Source: Streptomyces parvus (lineage in GTDB: Bacteria; Actinomycetota; Actinomycetes; Streptomycetales; Streptomycetaceae). From it: 64,000 nt of DNA. Within the stretch, counting starts at the first letter, position 1; the number at the start of each line of letters is the position of its first letter. Positions 53,687 through 62,398 of the stretch are shown in pieces. The stretch covers positions 5,828,001 to 5,892,000 of the forward strand of contig NZ_CP135079.1 of assembly GCF_032121415.1 (NCBI RefSeq), in the 5' to 3' direction. Under the pieces are notes generated by a model. That model made no database searches, was not told the DNA's origin, and saw nothing but the letters and a program-made list of their open reading frames with translations. Position numbers and translations under genes: made by a program.

Positions 53687-55297
53687 ATGCCGCCTGCTCC
53701 GCTCCCGACCCCCGGTGAACCCCCCGTGGAACGCGGGGGGCTGGGCGCGAGCGCCGGCACGCCGTCGAGTCCCGGCGCTCAAGGCGTACGGGGAGGGCTC
53801 GTCGCGGGCGGTGCGCACGGGCCGGAGCACCTGCGGGCCCTCAGCACCCTCGTCCTAAACGTCTTGGGGGACGCCGCCCGGACCCGGGGCGGGCCGCTGC
53901 CCGCAGGAGGGCCCGACGCCGTGGCGCGGAGCACCCGCGCCCTCTGCTCCCCGGTCCTGCCGGAGGAGGGCGTCGGCCCCGAGGCCGCGCTAGGGGACGT
54001 CGTGCGCGCGGTCGCGGAAGGGGCGGCGGACCCGGCCGACCCCGCCTGCGTCGCCCATCTGCACTGCCCGCCGCTCGCCGTGGCCGTCGCGGCAGAGCTG
54101 GCGGGGGCGGCCCTCAACCCCTCCATGGACTCCTGGGACCAGGCGCCCGCCGCCGGGGTGATCGAGGACCTGACCACGGCCGCCCTGGCCCGGCTCGTCC
54201 ACCCGACGGCACCCGCCCCCGATGCGCTCATCACCAGTGGCGGCACCGAATCCAACCTGGTCGCCCTGCTCCTCGCCCGGGAACGGGCGGCAGGCGGCCC
54301 GCTGCGGGTGGTCACCGGTGCCAACGCCCACCACAGCGTCCACCGCGCCGCCTGGATGCTCGGCCTGCCCGCCCCCACGGTGGTCGCCTGCCACGAGGGC
54401 CGGATCGACCCGGACGCCCTCGACCGCGCCCTGACCGGCCTCGCCGGATCGCCGCTCCTGGTCGTCGCGACCGCCGGGACCACCGACGAGGGGCGCATCG
54501 ACCCGCTCCCGGAGATCGCTCGCCTCGCCGAACGGCACACCGCCCAGCTCCACGTCGATGCCGCGTACGGCGGTCCGCTGCTGTTCAGTGAGCGCCTGGC
54601 TCCCCAGCTCGCGGGCCTGGAGCACGCCGCCACCGTCACGTTCGACCTGCACAAACTCGGCTGGCAGCCGGTCGCCGCCGGTGTGCTGGCGGTCGCCGAC
54701 GCCGCGATGCTCGCCCCGCTGTCCCTGCGCGCCGACTACCTGAACGCCGACGACGACACCGAGGCCGGGCTCCCGGATCTGCTGGGCCGCTCGATCCGCA
54801 CCACCCGTCGCCCCGACGCCCTGAAGATGGCGGTCACCTTCCGGGCGCTCGGTCGCCGGGGACTCGCGGAACTGGTCGAGCACTGTGTGCGGACGGCGCA
54901 CGAGTTCGGCCGGGCCGTCGACGCGCACCCCCGGCTCCGCCTGCGCCCCGGGGGGATCGGGATCAGCACCGTGCTGTTCCGCCCCGCCGTGGCGGACGTG
55001 CTGCCCGACGAGGAGGGCGACGCCGTGGTGGCCGCGGTCCGCCGCACCCTGCTCGCCGAGGGGCGGGCCGTCCTCGGCCGTGCGGTGGCGGAGGACGGCG
55101 ACGGCCGCGGCCGCCTCTGGCTGAAGGCCACCCTGCTGCACCCGAACGCCGCGACGGCCGACCTGCTCCCGCTGCTCGACCTCGTCACGGCGGCGGCGGA
55201 CCGTGCCACGAGCCGACCGGCCGCGGACCGTGGAGCGAGCGAAGCCCCGGCGGCCGAAGATACCGAGGCTCCCGAGACGGAAAGGCTGTCGCCATGA
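53687..55297 (+). CDS. PLP-dependent group II decarboxylase, diamine-forming (siderophore type)
   Basis: 536 aa. The PLP fold is clear: VAHLHCPPLAVAVAAELAGAALNPSMDSWDQAPA, LITSGGTESNLVALLLAR, cofactor-stacking His in NAHHSVHRAAWML, Asp in LHVDAAYGGPLLF, and Schiff-base Lys in FDLHKLGWQP. The family includes lysine decarboxylase DesA and 2,4-diaminobutyrate decarboxylase, which supply diamines for hydroxamate siderophores. The first 45 residues are low-complexity and may not be folded, so a later start is possible. It lies behind an iron box and before an N-hydroxylase gene. Confidence 0.9.
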   Translation: MPPAPLPTPGEPPVERGGLGASAGTPSSPGAQGVRGGLVAGGAHGPEHLRALSTLVLNVLGDAARTRGGPLPAGGPDAVARSTRALCSPVLPEEGVGPEAALGDVVRAVAEGAADPADPACVAHLHCPPLAVAVAAELAGAALNPSMDSWDQAPAAGVIEDLTTAALARLVHPTAPAPDALITSGGTESNLVALLLARERAAGGPLRVVTGANAHHSVHRAAWMLGLPAPTVVACHEGRIDPDALDRALTGLAGSPLLVVATAGTTDEGRIDPLPEIARLAERHTAQLHVDAAYGGPLLFSERLAPQLAGLEHAATVTFDLHKLGWQPVAAGVLAVADAAMLAPLSLRADYLNADDDTEAGLPDLLGRSIRTTRRPDALKMAVTFRALGRRGLAELVEHCVRTAHEFGRAVDAHPRLRLRPGGIGISTVLFRPAVADVLPDEEGDAVVAAVRRTLLAEGRAVLGRAVAEDGDGRGRLWLKATLLHPNAATADLLPLLDLVTAAADRATSRPAADRGASEAPAAEDTEAPETERLSP

Positions 55298-55367
55298 CGT
55301 CGACGATGCGCACGACTCGCCCGGGGCCGGCCCGCGCCGCACCCGCGACCCCCGCCGGAGGAACCCG

Positions 55368-56774
55368 ATGACACCCGGACCGCGCACGCCGCCCCTCGAT
55401 CTGCTGGGGGTGGGGGCAGGGCCCTTCAACCTCTCGCTCGCCGCACTGGCCGACGGCGTTCCCGGGCTGCGCACCGCCTTTCACGAGCAGCGCGCCGCGT
55501 TCCACTGGCACCCCGGGCTGCTCATCGAGGGCGCGACCCTGCAAGTGCCTTTCCTGGCGGACCTGGTGAGCCTCGTGGAGCCCACCAGCCCCTGGTCGTA
55601 CCTGAATTACATCAAGATCCGTCGCAGGCTCTTCCCGTTCTACTTCGCCGAGCGGTTCCACATCCACCGCTCGGAGTTCGACGACTATCTGCGCTGGGTG
55701 AGCACCGAACTGCCCTCCACCCGTTTCGGACACCGCGTCGACACGATCGCCTGGGACCCCGGGCAAGGCGCGTTCGCCGTGGAGTTCACCCGGCTCGGCC
55801 CCGACGGGGAGACGTCCACGAGCGGGCTGACCCATGCCTGCAACCTCGCCCTCGGCGTCGGCACGGCACCCCATGTCCCCGAACCGCTGCGGGAGCTGGT
55901 CCGCGACCCGGCCTCCGTCGTCCTGCACTCGGCGGACTATCTCGCCCAGCGGGACCGGCTGCTGGCCGCCCGCCACATCACCGTCGTCGGCTCGGGCCAG
56001 TCGGGCGCCGAAGTCCTGCTGGACCTGCTGCGGTCGAGACCCCAGGGGGCGGAGGGGCTGACCTGGCTGGCCCGCACGCCGGCCTTCGCGCCCATGGAGT
56101 ACAGCAAGATCGGCCTGGAACAGTTCACCCCCGACTACACCCGCTACTTCCACGGCCTCCCGCAGGCCACCCGGGACCGGCTGCTGCCCCGCCAGTGGCA
56201 GTTGTACAAGGGCGTCAGCGGGGACACGCTCGGGGACATCCACGACGAGCTGTACCGGCGCAGCCTCGGCGGCGAGTGGCCGGATGTCACGCTCACGCCC
56301 GGCATCGAGGTCACCGGCGCCGCGACCACGGGGGCAGGGCGGATCGAGCTGAGCGTCGAGCACGGTCAGCAGGAGGCGCGGGGCCGACTCGTCACGGACG
56401 CCGTCGTGCTCGCCACCGGCTACCGGGAGCGCCCCGTCGACACCATGCTCGCCGCCCTCGACCCGTACGTCGTCCGCGACGAGGCGGGGCGTCCGCAGGT
56501 CGACGCGGCCCAACGGCTCGTGCTCGCACCGGAGATCGCCGGTTCCGTCTTCGTGCAGAACGCCGAACGGCACACGCACGGCGTCGGCACACCTGACCTG
56601 GGCCTGGCCGCCTGGCGGTCCGCCGTCATCGTCAACGCGCTGACGGGCAAGGAGTTCTACCCGCTCCCGGAGCGCACGGCGTTCACCACGTTCGGCCTCG
56701 GCACGCAGGACCGGGACGACCGGGACCGTGACGCCCGGGATCCGTCGGCACGTCCGGCCGAAGAACGACGCTGA
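55368..56774 (+). CDS. Lysine/ornithine/diamine N-hydroxylase (SidA/IucD/PvdA family)
   Basis: 468 aa from ATG 55368, with GGAGGAA 7 nt upstream. FAD motif LLGVGAGPFNLSLAALAD, substrate region FHWHPGLLIEGATLQVPFLADLVSLVEPTSPWSYLNYI, NADPH motif ITVVGSGQSGAEVLLDLL, and the DxxxFATGYxxxxP-type VLATGYRERP are present. It N-hydroxylates a terminal amine (for example cadaverine or lysine) to make hydroxamate building blocks. The C-terminal 20 residues are repetitive (DRDDRDRDARD). No acyltransferase or NIS synthetase gene follows. Confidence 0.92.
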   Translation: MTPGPRTPPLDLLGVGAGPFNLSLAALADGVPGLRTAFHEQRAAFHWHPGLLIEGATLQVPFLADLVSLVEPTSPWSYLNYIKIRRRLFPFYFAERFHIHRSEFDDYLRWVSTELPSTRFGHRVDTIAWDPGQGAFAVEFTRLGPDGETSTSGLTHACNLALGVGTAPHVPEPLRELVRDPASVVLHSADYLAQRDRLLAARHITVVGSGQSGAEVLLDLLRSRPQGAEGLTWLARTPAFAPMEYSKIGLEQFTPDYTRYFHGLPQATRDRLLPRQWQLYKGVSGDTLGDIHDELYRRSLGGEWPDVTLTPGIEVTGAATTGAGRIELSVEHGQQEARGRLVTDAVVLATGYRERPVDTMLAALDPYVVRDEAGRPQVDAAQRLVLAPEIAGSVFVQNAERHTHGVGTPDLGLAAWRSAVIVNALTGKEFYPLPERTAFTTFGLGTQDRDDRDRDARDPSARPAEERR

Positions 56775-56783
56775 CAGACGCGG

Positions 56784-56818
56784 CCGGGCCGCGCGGTGGG
56801 GTTCACCGTGCGGCCCGG
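56784..56818. terminator. Bidirectional terminator between N-hydroxylase and etfA
   Basis: A 15-bp stem (56784-56798 with 56804-56818) with a single G-U wobble and a 5-nt loop lies between two convergent genes, 9 bases after one stop and 29 before the other. Confidence 0.8.
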
Positions 56819-56847
56819 GCGGGGTGGAGCGGGGTGGTGCTGGGGGA

Positions 56848-57810
56848 TCAGCCCTTGCGGGTGTTGATCTCCTCGGTGAGCTGGGGAACGACCGTGAAGA
56901 GGTCACCGATCACGCCGTAGTCGACGAGTTCGAAGATCGGGGCCTCGGCGTCCTTGTTGATCGCGACGATCGTCTTCGAGGTCTGCATCCCCGCCCGGTG
57001 CTGGATCGCACCGGAGATACCCGAGGCGATGTACAGCTGCGGCGAGACGGACTTGCCCGTCTGCCCGACCTGCGAGGTGTGCGGGTACCAGCCCGCGTCC
57101 ACCGCCGCACGCGACGCGCCCACCGCGGCACCCAGCGAGTCCGCGAGCGCCTCGATCAGCGGGAAGTTCTCCGCGCCGTTGACGCCACGGCCACCCGAGA
57201 CCACGATCGCCGCCTCGGTCAGCTCCGGGCGCCCGGTCGACTCCCGCGCCGTCCGCGAGACCACCTTCGTGCCCGTCGAACCCTCACCGAACGAGACCGC
57301 CAGGGCCTCGACCGCACCCGCGGCGGCGGCCGGCTCGACCGGAGCGGAGTTCGGCTTCACCGTGATCACCGGAACACCCCTGGAAACCCGGGACTTGGTG
57401 GTGTAGGAAGCGGCGAACACCGCCTGCGTCGCCACCGGACCCCCGTCCCCGGCCTCCAGATCAGTGGCATCGGTGATGATCCCGGAACCGATCCGCAGCG
57501 CGAGACGCGCGGCGACCTCCTTGCCCTCCGCCGAGGACACCACCAGCACCGCCGCCGGCGACACCGCCTCGAACGCCGCCTGCAGCGCGTCGACCTTCGG
57601 CACCACCAGATAGTCCGCGAACTCCGGAGCGTCGGAGACCAGCACCTTCACCGCACCGTGCTCACCCAGCACACCAGCAGTCGCCTCGGCACCCGCACCC
57701 AGGGCCACGGCCACCGGGTCACCGATCCGACGCGCCAGCGTCAGCAGCTCCAGCGTGGGCTTACGGACCGCACCATCCACATGATCGACCAGAACCAGAA
57801 CTTCAGCCAT
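56848..57810 (-). CDS. etfA: Electron transfer flavoprotein, alpha subunit
   Basis: 320 aa: MAEVLVLVDHVDGAVRKPTLELLTLARRIG, then the C-terminal FAD domain VVSGGRGVNGAENFPLIEALADSLGAAVGASRAAVDAGWYPHTSQVGQTGKSVSPQLYIASGISGAIQHRAGMQTSKTIVAINKDAEAPIF in its usual order. It forms a heterodimer with EtfB and carries electrons from acyl-CoA and other dehydrogenases to the quinone pool. It starts 69 bases after the etfB stop, with TGGAG upstream. Its promoter is that of etfB. Confidence 0.97.
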   Translation of the reverse strand: MAEVLVLVDHVDGAVRKPTLELLTLARRIGDPVAVALGAGAEATAGVLGEHGAVKVLVSDAPEFADYLVVPKVDALQAAFEAVSPAAVLVVSSAEGKEVAARLALRIGSGIITDATDLEAGDGGPVATQAVFAASYTTKSRVSRGVPVITVKPNSAPVEPAAAAGAVEALAVSFGEGSTGTKVVSRTARESTGRPELTEAAIVVSGGRGVNGAENFPLIEALADSLGAAVGASRAAVDAGWYPHTSQVGQTGKSVSPQLYIASGISGAIQHRAGMQTSKTIVAINKDAEAPIFELVDYGVIGDLFTVVPQLTEEINTRKG

Positions 57811-57879
57811 GACAACGCACTCCAGACAGACGAGAGAAGAGAAGGAGGGGAAGGGAGAGCAAGGACTACGCGTGCGGGA

Positions 57880-58665
57880 TCAGATGAACTTCTGGCCCGC
57901 GAGGAACTCGGCGAGCTGCTTCGCGCCCTCACCCTCGTCCTTCACGATCGTGCCCGCCGTACGCGCCGGACGCTCGGTCGCCGAATCGACCGCCGTCCAC
58001 GCACCCGCCAGACCCACCTCGCCCGCCTCCAGCTCCAGATCCTCCAGATCCAAAGACTCCACCGGCTTCTTCTTCGCCGCCATGATCCCCTTGAACGAGG
58101 GGTAACGCGCCTCACCGGACTGGTCGGTCACCGACACCACCGCCGGCAGCGACGCCTCAAGCCGCTCGGTCGCCGTGTCACCGTCACGCCGCCCGGTCAC
58201 CACACCCTCGTTCACCGACACCTCGGACAGCAGCGTCACCTGCGGCACACCCAACCGCTCCGCCAGCAGCGCCGGCAGCACACCCATCACCCCGTCCGTC
58301 GAGGCCATACCACAGATCACCAGGTCGTAACCGGTCTTCTCGACCGCCCTCGCCAGCACCAGCGACGTACCCATCACATCCGTGCCGTGCAGATCGTCGT
58401 CCTCGACGTGAACCGCCCTGTCCGCACCCATCGACAACGCCTTGCGCAACGCGTCCCTGGCATCCTCCGGACCCACCGTCACCACGGTGATCTCCGCATC
58501 GTCCGCCCCGTCCGCGATCTGCAACGCCTGCTCGACCGCGTACTCGTCCAGCTCCGACAGCAGACCGTCGACATCCTCACGGTCCAACGTCAGGTCATCG
58601 GCGAAACGCCGGTCACCGGTCGCGTCGGGCACGTACTTCACACAGACAACGATCCTCAAGCTCAC
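57880..58665 (-). CDS. etfB: Electron transfer flavoprotein, beta subunit
   Basis: 261 aa from GTG 58665, with AGGAG 7 nt upstream: MSLRIVVCVKYVPDATGDRRFADDLTLDREDVDGLLSELDEYAVEQAL, DLVICGMASTDGVMGVLPALLAERLG and SFKGIMAAKKKPVESLDL are standard. It binds AMP and forms the ETF dimer. First gene of the etfBA operon. The 5' leader holds a direct repeat of ACCTGGGTGT (58681-58709). Its promoter carries a TetR-type operator in the spacer. Confidence 0.97.
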   Translation of the reverse strand: MSLRIVVCVKYVPDATGDRRFADDLTLDREDVDGLLSELDEYAVEQALQIADGADDAEITVVTVGPEDARDALRKALSMGADRAVHVEDDDLHGTDVMGTSLVLARAVEKTGYDLVICGMASTDGVMGVLPALLAERLGVPQVTLLSEVSVNEGVVTGRRDGDTATERLEASLPAVVSVTDQSGEARYPSFKGIMAAKKKPVESLDLEDLELEAGEVGLAGAWTAVDSATERPARTAGTIVKDEGEGAKQLAEFLAGQKFI

Positions 58666-58724
58666 GCCGGCTCTCCTGCCTACCTGGGTGTGGTCCCACC
58701 TGGGTGTCATTCGTACTGATGGAG

Positions 58725-58767
58725 AGACTATGGCACTCAGTACCCTCTGTAAAGGTACCCAGTGCCA
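58725..58767. promoter_or_regulatory. etfB promoter and two operator copies shared with the divergent TetR gene
   Basis: On the minus strand, -35 TTTACA (58748-58753) and -10 TAGTCT (58725-58730) have a 17-bp spacer; the 13-bp operator GGCACTCAGTACC (58732-58744) fills that spacer. A second copy GGTACCCAGTGCC (58754-58766) lies 22 bp away, just upstream of this -35 and over the presumed -35 of the tetR gene, whose -10 TACGTT is at 58786-58791. One repressor bound here could block both directions. Confidence 0.85.
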
Positions 58768-58798
58768 AAATGCCTCTTCCGGTGCTACGTTTCGCCGC

Positions 58799-59551
58799 AT
58801 GAGCGAGGCGCGAGGACCCGAGAAGAAGGCACCCATGCGGGAGGTGCTCGCACAGGCGGCCTTCCAGCTCTTCCTGGAGCGGGGCTTCGAGCAGACGACC
58901 GTGGACGACATCGTGGCGCGGGCCGGTGTGGGCCGGCGTTCGTTCTTCCGCTACTTCCCGTCGAAGGAGGACGCGGTCTTCCCGGACCATGAGCGCTGCC
59001 TCGCCGAGATGACCGAATTCCTGGCCGCCGCCGACGACGGCGATCCGGTCGGCGCGGTGTCCGACGCCGCGCGCATCGTGCTGCGGATGTACGCGGCCAA
59101 CCCCGAGTTCTCCGTCCAGCGCTACCGGCTCACCCGCGAGGTGCCCGGACTGCGGACGTACGAGCTGTCCGTGGTGCGCCGCTACGAGCAGACCCTCGCC
59201 GGCCATCTGCGGAGCCGGTTCGGTGAGGACGGTGACGGGGCGTTGCGGGCCGAGGTGATCGCCGCGTCCGTGGTCGCCGCGCACAACAACGGGCTGCGGC
59301 TGTGGCTGCGTTCGGGCGGGGAGGGTGATCCCGAGGCGGCGGTCGACCGCGCGCTCGCCCTGGTGCGCGAGGCGTGGGGGCGGCCCGCCGCCTCCGCCGC
59401 CCCGGCTGCCCCGGAGGTCTCCGCCGTTCCGGCCGTCCCCCTTGCGGTCTCCGGCGACGGCGACGGTGAGGTGGTCGTGATGGTCGCGCGGAGGGGCGCT
59501 CCGATGTGGCGCGTCGTGCAGCAGATCGAGGCGGCCGTCGGCGAGAACTGA
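58799..59551 (+). CDS. TetR-family transcriptional regulator controlling ETF
   Basis: 250 aa. HTH at the N terminus: VLAQAAFQLFLERGFEQTTVDDIVARAGVGRRSFFRYFPSKEDAVFPDHERCLAEM. The ligand-binding domain (to about residue 190) and an Ala/Pro-rich linker are followed by a conserved tail VVMVARRGAPMWRVVQQIEAAVGEN. TACGTT lies 7 nt before ATG 58799, so this is a leaderless start. Identical 13-bp operators flank the gene on both sides. Such regulators usually respond to acyl-CoA thioesters; that is inference here. Confidence 0.92.
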   Translation: MSEARGPEKKAPMREVLAQAAFQLFLERGFEQTTVDDIVARAGVGRRSFFRYFPSKEDAVFPDHERCLAEMTEFLAAADDGDPVGAVSDAARIVLRMYAANPEFSVQRYRLTREVPGLRTYELSVVRRYEQTLAGHLRSRFGEDGDGALRAEVIAASVVAAHNNGLRLWLRSGGEGDPEAAVDRALALVREAWGRPAASAAPAAPEVSAVPAVPLAVSGDGDGEVVVMVARRGAPMWRVVQQIEAAVGEN

Positions 59552-59560
59552 GTATCAATG

Positions 59561-59603
59561 GGCACTCAGTGCCTTTACTGTCCGGCACTCAGTGCCATAT
59601 GGT
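59561..59603 (+). promoter_or_regulatory. Promoter of the Zn-ribbon/OB-fold gene with two operator copies
   Basis: Two exact copies of GGCACTCAGTGCC lie at 59561-59573 and 59584-59596. The second occupies the spacer between -35-like TTACTG (59575-59580) and -10 TATGGT (59598-59603). The layout (3 bp, operator, one A, -10) is the same as in the etfB promoter. The first copy starts 10 bases after the TetR stop. Confidence 0.85.
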
Positions 59604-59661
59604 GCGGACGCGCCGGCAGTGCAGGTGCGGCGCGTCCGAGTCGAGCGCAGGGGGTCGAGCC

Positions 59662-60045
59662 GTGTCCCAGACAGGAATGGGTACCGTCCAGAAGGCGCAC
59701 GAGGAGTGCGGCCTCGCCTATCACCGCTGCCGCTGGTGCGGTACCGCCTCCTTCCGGCGGCTGCTGTGCCCGGTGTGCGCGTCCAGCGAACTGGAGCCCG
59801 AACGCACCACCGGCCACGGTGTGGTCGTCCGGACCGCCGTGATCCACCGCTACACCGAGGCGGCGCGCAACGAGTCCCTGGTCCGGTTCTCCGAAGGGTT
59901 CGTCTTCCGCTGCCGGATCGTGGGGGCGGCCCCGCACCTGGTGACGGTCGGGGCACGCGTCCGGCCCGTCTCCGGGGACGAGCCGGAGACGGGCGAGGTG
60001 GTGCTGGAACTCTGCGAGCCGCCCGCACGGCAGGACTGGATCTGA
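59662..60045 (+). CDS. Zn-ribbon/OB-fold protein (DUF35-type acyl-CoA partner protein)
   Basis: 127 aa from GTG 59662, with AGGGGG upstream. Rubredoxin-like zinc ribbon: CRWCGTASFRRLLCPVCASSELE (two CxxC). The OB-fold part is HGVVVRTAVIHRYTEAARNESLVRFSEGFVFRCRIVGAAPHLVTVGARVRPV. DUF35 proteins commonly partner with thiolases or acyl-CoA enzymes and bind CoA thioesters. It shares operators with etfBA and tetR, so it is probably co-repressed. No thiolase gene is adjacent. Confidence 0.88.
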   Translation: MSQTGMGTVQKAHEECGLAYHRCRWCGTASFRRLLCPVCASSELEPERTTGHGVVVRTAVIHRYTEAARNESLVRFSEGFVFRCRIVGAAPHLVTVGARVRPVSGDEPETGEVVLELCEPPARQDWI

Positions 60046-60070
60046 ACGGACCCGGCCGCCGGGCGGACGG

Positions 60071-60766
60071 TCAGCCGAGCCGGGTGAGCAGTTCGTCGGC
60101 CAACGGGGCGGACGAAGCCGGGTTCTGACCAGTGATCAGGTTGCGGTCGGTGATGATGAACGGCGCCCAGGGCTCACCCTCCTGGAAGTCCGCGCCCGCC
60201 GCCACCAGCCGGTCCTGGAGCAGCCACTCGGCCTGGTCCGCGAGGCCCGCCTGGGCCTCCTCGGTGTTGGTGAAGCCGGTCAGCCGGTACCCGGCGAACG
60301 GGTTCGCGCCGTCGGGGCCGGTCGCGGCCAGCAGCGCCGCCGGACCGTGGCAGACCACGCCCAGCGGCTTGCCCGAGGCAAGTGCGGCGGTGAGCAGCCG
60401 GCCGGAGGCCTCGTTCACCGCGAGGTCCTCCATCGGGCCGTGGCCGCCGGGGTAGAACACCGCGTCGTACGCGTCCAGGTCCACGTCCTCCAGCGGGACG
60501 GGCCGCCGCAGCTCCTCGAACGCGTCCAGCGCGGCCGCGACCCGGTCGGCGCCTTCCCGGCCGCCGTTGAACTCCGGCGCCAGGCTGCCGCGGTCCACGG
60601 TCGGGACGACGCCGCCCGGGGTGGCGACGACCACCTCGTGACCGGCGGCGGTGAGGGTCTCGTACGGGGTCACGGCCTCCTCGGCCCAGAAACCCGTGGG
60701 GTGCTTCGTGCCGTCCGCCAGGGTCCAGTGGTCCGCGCCGGTCACCACGAAAAGGATCTTTGCCAT
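60071..60766 (-). CDS. DJ-1/PfpI-family protein (type 1 glutamine amidotransferase-like)
   Basis: 231 aa. The nucleophile elbow VVCHGPAALLAATGPDG holds the Cys; FYPGGHGPMEDLA and ADHWTLADGTKHPTGFWAEEAVTPYETLTAAG are typical of Hsp31/glyoxalase III-like members. The Glu of FWAEE is the usual third residue. It may act on methylglyoxal or as a chaperone/deglycase. It starts 104 bases from the divergent LysR gene. Confidence 0.88.
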   Translation of the reverse strand: MAKILFVVTGADHWTLADGTKHPTGFWAEEAVTPYETLTAAGHEVVVATPGGVVPTVDRGSLAPEFNGGREGADRVAAALDAFEELRRPVPLEDVDLDAYDAVFYPGGHGPMEDLAVNEASGRLLTAALASGKPLGVVCHGPAALLAATGPDGANPFAGYRLTGFTNTEEAQAGLADQAEWLLQDRLVAAGADFQEGEPWAPFIITDRNLITGQNPASSAPLADELLTRLG

Positions 60767-60870
60767 GTCGTACGTCTCCGTAGGTCGAGGGGGTTCTCGG
60801 GGGATCGGGAAGTGCTGACCTGTGCGACGGTAGGCCGGATCGCCCATAGGTTTCCAATAGGCTGGCAGCT

Positions 60871-61836
60871 ATGAGAAATAAGGATCCTGATGGGTTCGCC
60901 GGGCTGGGCCGTCCGGCGGACGTGCCACCGGGTCCGGCCGATCTGAATCTGCTGCGGACCTTCCTCGCCGTGCACCGGTCGGGGTCCTTCACCGCCGCCG
61001 CCCGGCTCCTCGGTCTCTCCCAGCCGACTGTCACCGCCCAGATGCGCACCCTGGAGCGGCAGGTGGGCCGGGAGCTGTTCGAACGGCTGCCCCGCGGGGT
61101 GGCCCCCTCGCCGTACGCGGACGAGCTGGCGGCCCGCGTCACCGCCCCGCTGGACGCCCTCGCCGAGGTCACGGGCGATACGGTCCCGGCCGGTGAACGC
61201 CCGGCCGACCCCGTCCACCTGGCGGGCCCCGCCGAGCTGATGTGCCTGCGGGTGCTGCCCGCGCTGGCTCCGCTCGTCGCGGACGGGCTGCTGCTGCGCG
61301 CCACGACCGGGCTCACCGACCCGCTCCTGGACGAGCTCCGGGCGGGCCGCCACGACCTGGTCATCGCGACCGCCCGGCCGCGCGGCCGGGCGCTGTCCGC
61401 GGTGCCGTTGATGGATGAGGAATTCGTGCTGGCGGCCGCCCCGCACTGGGCCGCCCGGACCGGCGGACCGGAGAGCCTCGCCGCCCGGGGACCGGGTGTG
61501 CTGCACGGCCTGCCCCTGGTGACGTACGCCGAGGACCTGCCCATCGCCCGCCGCTACTGGCGGCACGTCTTCGGCCGCCGCCTCGACTGCCGGGCCGCGG
61601 TCACCGTGCCCGACCTGCGCGGGGTGCTCGCCGCCGTGGTGGCCGGGGCGGGCTTCTCGGTGCTGCCGCGCTACCTCTGCGCGGACGAACTGTCCTCGGG
61701 TGCCCTCGTCGAGCTGTACGCCCCCGAGGACCCGCCGATCAACACCGCCTACCTCGTGCAGCGCCCCGGTTCCGCCGTCAACCCTCAGGTGGCGCGGGTG
61801 CGCGATCTGCTGATCGAGGCCGCCCGCGCGTGGTGA
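60871..61836 (+). CDS. LysR-family transcriptional regulator
   Basis: 321 aa. The HTH is LNLLRTFLAVHRSGSFTAAARLLGLSQPTVTAQMRTLERQVGRELFERLPRGVAPSPYADEL, followed by a LysR substrate-binding domain ending GFSVLPRYLCADELSSGALVELYAP. It is divergent from the DJ-1/PfpI gene and probably controls it. TAGGCT (60858-60863) lies 7 nt before the ATG; two copies of ATAGG are close by in the shared gap. Confidence 0.92.
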   Translation: MRNKDPDGFAGLGRPADVPPGPADLNLLRTFLAVHRSGSFTAAARLLGLSQPTVTAQMRTLERQVGRELFERLPRGVAPSPYADELAARVTAPLDALAEVTGDTVPAGERPADPVHLAGPAELMCLRVLPALAPLVADGLLLRATTGLTDPLLDELRAGRHDLVIATARPRGRALSAVPLMDEEFVLAAAPHWAARTGGPESLAARGPGVLHGLPLVTYAEDLPIARRYWRHVFGRRLDCRAAVTVPDLRGVLAAVVAGAGFSVLPRYLCADELSSGALVELYAPEDPPINTAYLVQRPGSAVNPQVARVRDLLIEAARAW

Positions 61837-62398
61837 GCGGCCACTGCTCCCGGCCCTCGGCCCGTCACGGCCGTCGCGACGTCGCCGCTCCCCGGATTCT
61901 CCTCGGACGGGGGCGGCATCGGGGCAGGCCGTTCCGCGGAAGAAATGGGTGGGCGATTGCAGGATGCGTGGGTGAGTACAGCGTGCAATTTCGGCCAAAC
62001 TGTGATCGGCGGGATGCGGATGCCCTTCTCGTGGCGGCCGGAGGCGCCGGGAACCTGGACGAGTTCATGCCCCGGTGAAAGGCTGCGAGGAGTCCGTGCG
62101 CACACGCCTCCCGGCCATGCGATGTCGAAAAACCGGATTGACGTCCGGTTTCTGTGGGGCCCGAAAACGATGGGCGCTGGGGGAATCCGGGCAGAATCGG
62201 ACAATGTCTGCCCGGGGTGCTCCTCGCCAGTGTTGACCATCGGAGTCGCGCGGGACATGCTGTGTCGGCGGGGGCACGGGTATGGCTGCAGCCCTTTGGG
62301 CGGCACACTCCGCCATGAGGCGAGAAACAACGAAATCCCCCTGACGCGCCCGTACGGCCATCCCGTTCGAAACGACCGCCAGAAAGGGGCTGTTCGTC
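61837..62398. other. 562-bp region without a convincing gene
   Basis: Open frames here lack the strong third-position G/C bias of real genes in this genome, and none has a good ribosome-binding site. Base composition is less extreme than in the neighbours. It contains one clear hairpin: AAACCGGA (62130-62137) with TCCGGTTT (62144-62151) around 6 bases. It could be a long leader of the methyltransferase gene, a small RNA or decayed sequence; I cannot tell. Confidence 0.5.

Noticed and set aside
53359..56774. A complete siderophore biosynthetic cluster around the iron box
   Set aside because: Only a decarboxylase and an N-hydroxylase are present; no acyltransferase, synthetase, exporter or receptor gene is seen on either side.
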